From Tenodera sinensis (Eukaryota > Arthropoda > Insecta > Mantodea > Mantidae), in contig CM060974.1 of assembly GCA_030765045.1 (NCBI GenBank), positions 49,228,839 through 49,292,838 of the forward strand: a DNA stretch of 64,000 bases, given 5' to 3'. Below, piece after piece: positions 54,891-64,000 of the stretch. Each line of letters opens with the position of its first letter. The first letter of the stretch is position 1. The notes under the pieces are model-generated. The model was given only the letters and a program-made list of their open reading frames with translations. It ran no database searches and had not been told where the DNA came from. A program made the position numbers and the translations under genes.

Positions 54891-55256
54891 ATGCCGGGAA
54901 CTGGGCAACTTCTTCTCGCATATCTCGTCGCGAGGAGCTTTACTTGGCTCGGTTGCGAATTCGCCACTGCAGTTTTTCGCATGGTTACCTATTTAATCGG
55001 GGCCCTGCTCCTCTTTGTCCGCTGTGTGACAACCTTTTGTCAGTCTGTCACGTGCTGTTAGAGCGTTCCGCTCTAGAATACTTTTAAGAGCTTCCTGCCA
55101 GCCTTGCAGAGGTCATAGCTAACGACAAAATAGCATTGGAGGAGTTTTTAGGTGTTTAGCAGAGTGCAACACGTGTTTCAGAATTTGAAACTAGCTTTTA
55201 CTCATTTCACATCTTTATCACTTTGTGTAAATTCTAGCCTGTGCCACTTGGTTTTA

Positions 55257-55257
<1 letters not shown>
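54890..55257 (+). pseudogene. LINE-B 3'-terminal fragment
   Basis: The frame reads RLRIRHCSFSHGYLFNRGPA, then PLCPLCDNLLSVCHVLLE. It continues after a stop as ELPASLAEVIANDKIALEEF. It is clearly related to the LINE-B C-terminus at 10176-10436 (HCNFLHGYLSKRESAPLCLL). It has replaced the continuation of the gag-like frame and is followed directly by the GT microsatellite. Confidence 0.75.
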
Positions 55258-55350
<93 letters not shown>

Positions 55351-55515
55351 TGTGTGTGTGTGTGTGGGTGGGTCGGTGGGTCGGGTAGGTCGGTAGGAGG
55401 GTAGGTAGGTAGGTAGGTAGGTAGGTAGGTAGGTAGGTAGGTAGGTGGGTGGGCGGGTGGGTAGGTAGGTAGGTAGGTGCGTGCGTGTGCGCGTGTACGT
55501 GTGTGTGTATGTATA
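55258..55515. repeat. Compound microsatellite: GT, then CGTG, then GGTA units
   Basis: About 20 GT units (55258-55300), about 13 CGTG units (to about 55350), GT again, then about 14 GTAG units (about 55397-55445) and mixed GT ends. Open frames across it are repeat artefacts. Confidence 0.92.
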
Positions 55516-57237
55516 TTTATTTTCCCATTTGCTAGTAATTTTATGCTGTTACTAAGGTCTGAAATGTCACTTAATGTTTGCTAAAGCATGAAATAAGTGT
55601 ACTAAGGATAATTAAAGTGTAAGAATACGCTGTTAAGTGAATCTGTAACCAGCCTAATTTATACTGCGTGCGCATTATTCACTATGAAAGTAATATGGCG
55701 GAACAAGTCAGTGGCGGTTTGTTAATGTTGGCATTATTACTGCCATTCTAACAGTTTAGTTACAACTTTCAGCTGCTAGCAGCCGTAGCAGGGTCAGTGA
55801 CCAACCCTTCTTGTGTTCGGAACTTACAGCCAGGCATCCGGCAGGGAAAATTGGTGGGAGCGCGCCCTCGGATCAGCTGCAAGCCAAGTGAAGCAGTCAC
55901 AACTATGGAAGAAACTGTTGCACCAAACAGCTTGGTTGCCATGACAACCTGACGTCACGAAACCATGTAGTATGGGGAAATAGTATATACATGCACATGT
56001 TTCAGGCAAACAAGAAATAATTTCACTTGGGTAGGGGCACAGAACACGGTAGAGGGGATGGTTTCTATTTTCGCGCGGTTAGAAGATAGTAATCTGCCTC
56101 GAGGAAGAGGTGGTGGTAAATTTAAAGGTGGTGTTTTACATAACTGTAAACGGTATACTTGATGAGTTTGCTAGACTCCAGTGTTTGTAATATTTGAATT
56201 ACGAAATATAAGTGTTTTGTTATGAATCCAATGAACGATATAGTTTGCAATTTGCTAGAAACCCATTTTCCAGGCGGAAAGATGAAGGCGAGGAAGATGT
56301 TTTAAACTTCGGGCGGCCCACTGATGTCATTGATATACCCCTTAAAAGAGAGGATAATAAAATAGGAAAACCTAATGACATTAAATTCAAAATGGTTCGA
56401 TAACCGTTGTTGGTTATGCAGTAGCCGTAGTTTACAATCGCTATTCTGTTGGCCTTATTTACTTTTAATTAACAAAAGTAACCTGCGGAACAAAGAGGGA
56501 TTCATAGATTTCATTAATGTAACCCATTCCCTTTACAAGCACAATGATACCGCCTGTGGTGCCGTAGTAGTAAAAGCGGGCGTTAAACACTACAAACAAC
56601 AACAACAATGATTCGGCGGAACATTTAAAATGTAAATTACAATTAAACACCCTTTAAACAAACAGAAACAAGATAGCTGACCCTTTTCAAGAAAACAGTA
56701 GACTTTTTCATGTGCGTTTGTGAACCATTACAATTGTTTCGTACTTCTTTTGTGCTTCTCGTAAGTATGCCCCGATGCGTAATTTTCCCTTTGACATGAT
56801 GTAGAAGGTTGAGAAATAAATATTCGCAAATTCGTAGAAAATTGCGATAGTTTTCCGGGTCCTCTAACCTCAATTCGTTTTGAGTAGACCCAATACTGCT
56901 CGGCCCGTGCCCTGTTCTCTTCTTTGTAACAAAGACCGTGTCCGCCAACGTCTTTTACTTCTGATACATTTTATTCCTACTGAGACTTGTGGATATATAT
57001 CCCAAACCTATACTCAGTAGTAATCGCTAAATTAATATTTGCGTCTGGCCTGTTTATTTCTCTCGCTTGCTACGTGAACTGTCATTTGTATTGGACCAAA
57101 ATGGTAATAGTATGACAGACACTGTTTCTTTTGTGTGCAATTCCATTGGTTACAAAAAGTTTGGTAAAAAATGTTGTGCTGTGGGACACCGGCTTTGCGT
57201 TGTATTTTCAGCACCTTAAGTGAACTTCTTCACCTAG
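55516..57237. other. Mostly unassigned DNA with a possible SINE 3' end
   Basis: No gene is recognised. At about 56545-56608, GCGGGCGTTAAACACTACAA and an AAC-repeat tail resemble the GTTAAACAA-type 3' end of SINE S1 and LINE-A, so a short retroposon tail may be present. Confidence 0.35.
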
Positions 57238-57728
57238 TTTGTAAGGCACGAGCCGCCACCGGAACAAGTGAGCGTTGTGAAACATAAGTGCGGCAAACCG
57301 TTGCGAAGTAGTGAAAAGACAACAATATTGAACGTGTTTAACAAGTTCTGCGAGAAATATCCCGAACTTGCTATCGAAGACGTGATGAAATTAACATCCG
57401 AGTTTACCGGTGTGTCATTTGCAAGTATTTACAGCACACGCAAAGAAAAATCGTCAGTTGGTGAAGATCCCGGCAAAAAGCTTCCACGTACTACCAGATA
57501 AACGGAGGATGTAGTTTGCGACGAATTTGTGAGATCTGCAAGCCGTCGAAAAGTTCACCAGTTCTTTGTTAACAATGAACCCCCACCTTAAACTATGTGC
57601 TGTTGGCAGTTAACTCTGATCCCGATCTTCCAGATTTAAAACGAACTTCCCTCCACAAGCTGCTTCTGGAGATTGGTTTCGAGATTGTGAGCAGGAAATG
57701 AAAATGTGTTATTGTGGACAGAGATGAC
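57238..57728 (+). pseudogene. N-terminal part of a Tc1-like transposase-type protein
   Basis: The segment reads KHKCGKPLRSSEKTTILNVF, then NKFCEKYPELAIEDVMKLTS and GVSFASIYSTRKEK. A stop at 57499-57501 follows. It then continues FVRSASRRKVHQFF, NSDPDLPDLKRTSLHKLLLE, IGFEIVSRK-stop and VDRDD. This resembles the helix-turn-helix N-terminal half of insect Tc1-like proteins that come before a DDE domain. There is no ATG in frame after the stop at 57235-57237. The segment is bounded by a possible acceptor (CTTCTTCACCTAG) and a donor (GTGAGT at 57729), so it could be one exon of a former gene. No DDE part follows. Confidence 0.5.
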
Positions 57729-57929
57729 GTGAGTAGCAGTTAATTTCCATGTGCTACATGTCACTTGGATCAAGTAAATATATCCTTTTAGTAGTGTAAA
57801 ATGCATATTATACCTACGCGTATCAGTAGGTAACTGTCTTGCGTCATTGTGAATGCACGTGGCCGCGGAGTGATACAAACCGGTGCTTTGTTTATATCTC
57901 CTCTAATCTCTAGATGAACAGAGTATAGA
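57729..57929. other. Short unassigned spacer
   Basis: No feature is recognised apart from the possible donor at 57729. Confidence 0.3.
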
Positions 57930-58160
57930 GGGTTGTCCACGATGGATTACCTCATAAAAGTAGCAAACAGGGGAAAACTGATAGAGCCGTGCATGTCTGA
58001 AACAGAATTAATCAACAGCACAACCACACATTTCCCAAACGCTGTACGTGCAAGATTAATAGCAGCCAAAACTGTAAATTTTGCAGACATGATCGAGTCA
58101 TTAGCAGCGTTTGAGACCTTAAAACAGGAACATAAAGACCACGTACAATTCTGAAAATGA
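57930..58160 (+). pseudogene. Retroelement gag capsid C-terminal fragment
   Basis: The frame reads MDYLIKVANRGKLIEPCMSE, then TELINSTTTHFPNAVRARLI and KTVNFADMIESLAAFETL. This looks like the C-terminal half of a retrotransposon gag capsid. By content it would follow the segment that ends near 54890, so the two may be parts of one gag separated by about 3 kb of later DNA. The frame stops at 58152-58154, and no zinc knuckle was found in the next bases. Assignment as gag is by pattern only. Confidence 0.5.
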
Positions 58161-58634
58161 TTAGTGCCGGAGCATGCCAACCCCCATGCGAGTGGAACAC
58201 CAGGAGAGGACGACATACAGATCGGGTCAAGAGAGGAAAGGGCATAGAATCCTCGAGATAATGACTATAATCGGTTTGCTGTAAAGATAAGGTAGATGTA
58301 AGCAGAAGCACATGGCGGAAATGAACCTCATTGCATCTTAATGCTCCCATATTCTTCCACAACATAGTTACCAGGCCTATTTAGCGTCTTGCTTTACTTG
58401 CGTTCAATAAACCACTTAAATTGTTTTTATAACATAGAATATAACGTAATGTAATATACTACAACAGTACATTGTATACCTTATCGCCAATCGCAGAACA
58501 TTCAGTTCTGAAATTTTCAAAACCAGTCGTCAACCATAGCATTTGCCTGTTGCCTCAGCGCCATCTTGGCATGCAAAATGGAAGCAAGATAGATAGAAGA
58601 GGTTTTGTTTAACACCTGCGAGGAAAGTCTTTAA
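58161..58634. other. Unassigned DNA
   Basis: The first part may be the end of the gag frame (DNDYNRFAVK near 58257-58285). Nothing else is recognised. Confidence 0.3.
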
Positions 58635-58735
58635 AACCCGTGCTCTGCTGGAGTTTAGAGGTCCAGACGTTTCGTCCGCACCTGCGCTGGACATCATCGG
58701 TGGCGTGGTCTGGGTCTTCTCGGCGAAACTTCAGT
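58635..58735 (-). mobile_element. Penelope-like 3' terminal fragment
   Basis: Its reverse complement contains GATGATGTCCAGCGCAGGTG, GGACGAAACGTCTGG and TAAACTCCAGCAGAGCACGG. This matches the 3' region of PLE1 (GAAGATGGCTACCGCAG, GGACGAAACATCTGG, TAACTCCAGCAGACCACGG) in order and spacing. No coding part is present. Confidence 0.75.
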
Positions 58736-59239
58736 TACAACAGAATCGTTGGAAAACAAACAAAAAGAGGATTTAGGGCATGCGAAGCATGCTCTGGCTG
58801 TTTAGGGAAATGTCTGTCTTCAGCCCAGCTAGAATTTTAAAATTTTCGTTGGACAGAGAACTTAGGGTTGATGCGCTATGGCTCGTCATTGGTTTATTTG
58901 GGTTGACAATATGCATGTGCCTGGCGTTATCGTTTGTTTATTATATCTTTATGCGTGGGTTTTTTTTTATTTGTTTCCTTTTATTTGTTTTTTCTTTATT
59001 ATGTTTTTAAATATATGTATATATATTTTGTTTGCATATTGTTCCCAGTGGTCACACATTGTCACGTCATTGTTGCTAAAGAAGACTGTTTTATTGGTTG
59101 GGGTTGTTTTATCTTTTGCTACTGCACTTCTTAATGTTTTTTTATTTGTTGCTTTCTGTTGCTTGTGTTGAGGTTTGTGGTATCCCATATGTTTGCAAAG
59201 TTTTGCAAATGTTCCAATTCTTCTTGCTACGTTTTATCA
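58736..59239. other. T-rich unassigned DNA, probably LINE-E 3' untranslated region
   Basis: On the minus strand this follows the LINE-E coding end and is A/K-rich without motifs. Overlapping open frames with poly-Phe and Leu content are composition artefacts. Confidence 0.4.
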
Positions 59240-60110
59240 CGATCATCACATACCTAGATTAGGGTTGTTAGAGTGGGACTTTTCTTTCTTTCTGGTCGGG
59301 TTGTATAGTCCTCTATCTTCTGAGGTCTGTTTATAAGGAGTCTTCTGAATTGCCTGGTACTTGCGTTGTGTAATTGATCATCGGTCGTGCTACGTGATTG
59401 TCAATGGGCCTTATTTGTCTGTACTGATGTATGATGTGGGATTTGAAGTTGGGTAGCAGTTTAAAGGCCGTTCGAAGACACCTCCTTTCAAATGCCTGTA
59501 CTTGGTGCATAGCGTTTGGGTCGATGAGGGATATTGTGGCAACTGCTCCGTAAGTTGGGGACGGATGAGAGCAATCTATAGCTTCTTCAGTATGTATGGC
59601 GCCAGTCCACGTCTGTTGAGAAAGGCGAGCGTGGCGAGAATGGAGCGGGTTTTTCCTCAGCAGCTGTGTGTATTGTGGTTTGATGGATAGGGTGTGCTGT
59701 ATGTGTTTTCCTAGGTATTTCATGAGTTTTTTATTTTTTATTGTTCATTCTTGAACTTGATGGTGGCTTGTTTGTAGGCCTCTCTTTATTTTTGATGCTA
59801 TTAGCTGTTTTTGTGTGTTTATGGCAATGCGCCATTTTCTTGTACATTTGTTGAACTCATTGAGTTGCTGCGTGTGCTCTAATATGCCGTGTTGTTGGCA
59901 TATTGAGCTAGCTGGATTGAGGGGTGTGTGGGCTGTGGTGTGTCGACTGTATATATGATGTATAGGAAGCCGGAGATGACGCTCCCTTGGGGTGTGCCTG
60001 CTGCCATATGCATCGGGACGGATGTGATGCCGTCAATTTTTATTTGTGCGGTGCGGTCTGTCACGAAACTCGAGATCCATCGGACGGTGCGTGCTGGTAT
60101 GCTATGGTCA
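59240..60110 (-). pseudogene. LINE-E reverse transcriptase, central to C-terminal part, catalytic Asp pair lost
   Basis: Read down the minus strand: IPARTVRWISSFVTDRTAQI (about 60100-60040), SVPMHMAAGTPQGSVISGF (about 60020-59965), and QYANNTAY where the polymerase site should read YADD. Then WRIAINT near 59835. The frame 59723-59331 has KYLGKHIQHTLS, then YGAVATISLIDPNAMHQVQA and FERRCLRTAFKLLPNF. The end, near 59250, is GNSEDSLINRP. It is a jockey/R1-type RT with both catalytic Asp changed to Asn (AAC AAC at 59891-59896) and a frame break between the two parts. No endonuclease is present. Confidence 0.8.
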
Positions 60111-60741
60111 GTTTCTATAACAAGCCGTTAATCCAAGATTTACCGAACGCAGATTTGATATTGCAACGGACCTCTCACGGGGAAAGGCCCGAAGACAGGG
60201 GGTATAGGCTCAGAGGTGTAGAGGTACTCAGGAGAGGTTTCGGGAGGAAGAAAACATTCTAACCTTGAGTTAGTGGACTAACCAATTTATTAGCTAGCTG
60301 GTTCGGAAAAGGCCGAAGCCCGGGCCAGAGTCTTATGAACACAGACTTATCTTGTTAATGGCAGACGTAGCGATGAACGACAGGCAGACAGACCTCGTAG
60401 CAGACAGACGTTCAAGGAGGACAGCCTCGTGGCAGACCAACAACATATCTTCGTGGTGGACAGACCAAGGGGTGTCGGTTGCCCGCGTTATTAAAAGGAC
60501 TTGCCTGCTTTGTCAGCATTCTGATGTTATGGATACTTGACCTGGATAAGCTTTCAACACTTTACATTGTCTTATGTAACCCTTACGTGGTGTTCGCAAC
60601 CAATATGATCGTTACATTTCACCCTGGGCCGGAAAAATTCCAACCTCGGAATTAATTTTGAAAAAAACCGAAAAGATACGCCGTTCGGAGCGCTTCACCG
60701 AAAGCGGCTTTCATGAATCAAAAAAAGGACGAAAAGAAAAA
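60111..60741. other. Unassigned DNA, LTR-like composition
   Basis: It contains CAGACAGACCTCGTAGCAGA repeats and a stretch ending near GATCGTTACA at 60618. It could be part of a solitary LTR, but no second copy is in the window to test this. Confidence 0.25.
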
Positions 60742-62446
60742 AATCTGATGTGTTGCACTCACATGAGTTTCTCTACTCTTGTACTAACCATTCTAAGAAA
60801 CTCTTATTCCTATTTCTCCATGTTAGTTAAGATAAACATTCGTACAAATTATCTTATTGCTATGTCCTTGTAGGTGCAAGGGGAATATTAGAATACAGAA
60901 GGCTTTGTGCGACAGTCAAATCTTCTTGACCTTTGAGATTCCGTTCTCTTTGCACGATAACATATAGAAAAATCTGATGTGTTGCACTCACATGACTCTC
61001 TCTACTCTTGTACTAACTATTCTAACAAACTCTTATTCCTATATCTCCATGTTAGTTAAGATAAACATTCGTACAAATTATCTTATTGCTTATGTCCTTG
61101 TAGGCGCAAGGGAGATATTAGAATACAGAAGGCTTTGTGCGACAGTCAAATCTTTTTGACCTTTGAGATTCCGTTCTCTTTGCACGATTAACATATAAAA
61201 AATGAACAACGTTGTTGCATTTCGGTAAAGTTCTAAGTTTTCCGAAACTCACACACATAACAAGGAATATCTCCGAAATGGTTCACCCTACAAGAAAATT
61301 TATTGAGACATAAATTGTGTATTTTACCAAGATCTACATTTTTGTACAGTATGATTTGGTCTATCTCTAACGGTTTACGAGTTATGCAAAAGTCGTCCAG
61401 AGTAAATACGACTACAGGGGCTATAGCCAGAAATTTCAAGATTTACATTTCATTTGTCATAAAAATATCTCAAATATATCGCATTTTAATCAAAATCGTT
61501 AGAGCCATTTTCAACAAAGTCAAAATTTTCGAAAAATTTTCCATGTAAAGGGTAGTTTAGGTTGGGGCTATTTTCTTCAAAATCTTCGTGTCACATCCTT
61601 GAACGACATTAAACTTGAATACCAACTTTGGTTCTTAACCTAATTTTCGTTTTTGAGTTATGCTGTCCACAGACTGACAGACTGACACAGACACACACGG
61701 ACCTTTTCCTAAAAATGCTTTTTTTGGATTCAGGGGGCCTCAAAACATATATTTCCGGTGAAAACTCGACATCGAATTTTTGGGTGGGATACAATACTTC
61801 CCCTACTTACCAGTAGAGAAAGTAAAAATGAACAACGTTGTTGCATTTCGCTAAGGTTCTAAGTTTTCCGAAACTCACACACATAACAAGGAACATCTCC
61901 GAAATGGTTCACCCTACAAGAAAATTTATTGAGACATAAATTGTGTATTTTAGCAAGATCTACATTTTTTGTAAAATATAATTTGATGTATCTGTAACGG
62001 TTTACCAGTTATGCAAAAGTCGTCCAGAGTAAATACGACTACAGAGGCTATAGCCAGAAAATTCAAGATATAAATTTCATTTGTCATCAAAATATCTCAA
62101 ACATAGGACATTTTAATCAAAATCGATAGAGCCATTTTCAAGAAAATCAAAATTTTCGAAAAATTTTCCATGTAAAGCGTAGTTTAGGGTGGGGCTATTT
62201 TCTTCAAAATCGTCGTGTCGCATCCTTGAAAGACATTAAACTTAAATACCAGGATTGACTTTTAACCGACTTTTCGTTTTTGAGTTATGCTGTCCACAGA
62301 CTGACAGACACACACGGACCTTTTTCTAAAAATGCTCTTTTTTTTATTCAGGGTGCCTCAAAACATATATTTCCGGTGAAATCTCAACATCGAATTTTTG
62401 GGTGGAATACAATACTTCCCCTACTTACCAGTAGAGAAAGTAAAAA
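60742..62446 (+). repeat. Alpha-beta repeat copy 3: alpha-alpha-beta-beta array
   Basis: Alpha occurs twice in tandem (60742 and 60971, period 229 bp) and beta twice in tandem (61202 and 61828, period 626 bp). Elsewhere each module occurs once. Both beta units end in CCCTACT-TACC-AGTAGAG, the terminal hairpin with one mismatch, followed by AAAGTAAAAA. The flanks are A-rich. Confidence 0.9.
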
Positions 62447-64000
62447 TATGAGGGGTGCTCCAAAACAGTAGCTGTGACTGGACATAACTTACTATTTGGT
62501 AGCACCACTCTGCTCACCGGGTCCGCACGAGAATCCAAGAGAAAGAGATAGAATTAGGACGGTTGAAAAAAACATGGGGAAAGGGGTGTCTCTGGTTAAC
62601 CCAGTCCGTTAAGCGGCAGACGGTCTTCCTGACGTTGGCTTAAGATTCTTCTTACATTCTCTTCTGTTGAGGATGATGTAGTCGGCGAAATAGAATGTGC
62701 ATGCAATACATGCTGACGTTGTCCGGCTGGTTATTCAGTGGCGGCCTGTATCCATCCATAAAAGTGTTGGATGATTATCTATGCCTACTGACTTCACAGA
62801 GCTTTTGGCATACTTTCGCCGTGAGTCTCCCTCAATCTGCCGTCCTGCTTTAGGAAAGCATCTGTTGTCGTCCAATTTTCTTCTCCTTTTTCGTCTTGCG
62901 GGCTGGGTGTCAGACAAAGCTGAGTAGTGGGGAAAGGAACTTTTACAACGCGTAGGGGGGGGGGGGTTGAAGACTTCTATACGCTTTGGGACTGGAAATC
63001 TACTTGTGGAATCGGTGGTAGAATTTTAAATTGTTTCGCCCCTGTCGGTGTATTACAGCCAGTCAAGAGATCCACTACTATCGTACCAGAATGCTGAGGT
63101 TCTTTCAGCCAGGCTGAAGATTTACATAATGTCTGTGTTTGTTATGACTCTGCTCCGTTTGTTACATTACTATCGAAAAATAAGTTAGTGTCACCATAGA
63201 AAATTAATATCATAAGATAAAATTAACGTATTTAACAAAAGTTTTTTTGTTTCATTCTTCTTCTTTCCTATCTTCTTCCTTACTCTGCAGTTCGGTAAGC
63301 CGCCACTCTGCTCACCTACTCACGATACCTGAAACACTAAGATGTTTGTGTCACTATTTTGTTTACCGTTTCATACTCACTACCCTGTTTCCTTCCTGAC
63401 GGGGCTCTGTAACTCTTAAGCAGGTTTTCATATCCCATTTCTTTTCATTTTAGTTATCTCTTTTGCTTGGAGCCTATTAATTATCTTATGTTTTCTACTT
63501 AGCTCCTATATAAATACTGGTGTCCAATCCCTGGGGTGGTCAGTCCCATGGCTGGCACCATCATTAAGTGTGCCTCCTATATGGCACAAATCTTCCTCGC
63601 TCTTCCTTTAGGACAATCACCACAGGGGCGCAAATCGACTGACCTGGGAATTCTCTACATTTTGGGAGCTCCTTATGTACATTATCTTTACTGATGCATG
63701 CAAGTACGTTTGGGGTTCCGGGGAGGGCAACTTTGCTTGCCCCGAAACAGCTCTGTCCTTAAAAAATTCTTCTTTGATAAGTGGTGTTTTAGTGATAAAT
63801 TACCGGGGTCACGCTTATGGGACTACCCTGTATTTTTCATCCATTAAAGCATACAACTTACCGGGCTGTTATTAGAGTCCCGTTCTGACAACTGCTTTAT
63901 AGGTGAAAATTATATATTTTTTCCTTTTCCTAGTACATTTCTTAAAAAAAGAAACACTCAAATAAACATGCTTCATCTTGCGTGACCTCTTTGTCTTGCT
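62447..64000. other. Mostly unassigned DNA, possible mariner end at its start
   Basis: TATGAGGGGTGCTCCAAAAC at 62447-62466 resembles the reverse complement of the mariner end near 47773-47791 (TACGAGGGGTGTTCAAGAAA). No transposase follows. A G13 run lies at about 62956-62968. Open frames to the window end (62735-62917 minus, 63675-63875 plus) have no known motif. Confidence 0.4.

Noticed and set aside
58780..59188. Overlapping membrane-like open frames
   Set aside because: A T-rich stretch that is probably the 3' untranslated part of LINE-E read on the wrong strand.

Overview
This window is eukaryotic nuclear DNA, most likely from an insect or another arthropod with a large, AT-rich, transposon-laden genome. 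The evidence is a multi-exon C2H2 zinc-finger gene with GT-AG introns of about 6.4 and 12.9 kb, several tRNA-derived SINE families, and layers of decayed Penelope, I-type and jockey-type LINE, LTR, pogo, Tc1/mariner, hAT and possible piggyBac elements. There is no sign of bacterial operons. The species cannot be fixed from the sequence alone; a polyneopteran-type insect is only a guess.

One host gene is well supported. It has a 5'UTR/first coding exon at 24435-24768, a 41-nt exon at 31194-31234 and a zinc-finger exon at 44140-45274. The three pieces join in phase into a 485-residue protein with an acidic N-terminus and eleven C2H2 fingers. A one-base insertion cuts off two further degenerate fingers. 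Almost everything between 24.8 and 44.1 kb is intron filled with mobile elements.

Layout. 1-6.71 kb: an I-type LINE (LINE-A), interrupted by a pogo-like transposon at 456-1957 and by a SINE at 4148-4377. 8.8-10.44 kb: a second LINE 3' half (LINE-B). 11.88-12.93 kb: a Tc1-like element with long imperfect terminal inverted repeats. 13.68-13.87 kb: a SINE. 14-20 kb: mostly AT-rich unassigned DNA with a LINE tail, SINE pieces and a trinucleotide tract. 20.2-21.2 kb: a possible piggyBac remnant. 21.36-22.62 kb: a Penelope element (PLE1) with an open 380-codon frame. 24.4-45.4 kb: the zinc-finger gene, with PLE2 between two copies of a repeat called R, an LTR retroelement split by a repeat called alpha-beta, two LINE-C fragments, a Tc1-like transposase split by a SINE, a palindromic SINE and a hAT remnant. 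47.3-47.8 kb: a DD34D mariner tail. 48.6-53.0 kb: alpha-beta copy 2, a reverse-strand jockey-like LINE (LINE-D) with an internal tandem repeat, and R copy 3 with a nested SINE. 53.3-58.2 kb: a gag-like frame broken by a SINE, a LINE-B tail, a microsatellite and a transposase N-terminal fragment. 58.6-60.1 kb: a Penelope tail and LINE-E. 60.7-62.4 kb: an alpha-alpha-beta-beta array.

The most unusual structures are: a SINE family (S2) whose Pol III promoter points away from its retroposition tail, in three copies with perfect target-site duplications; the alpha-beta repeat, whose 3' hairpin is kept by compensatory changes in a diverged copy; an in-frame join of pogo transposase to LINE zinc-knuckle sequence; and a SINE (S1) whose 3' end resembles the 3' end of LINE-A.
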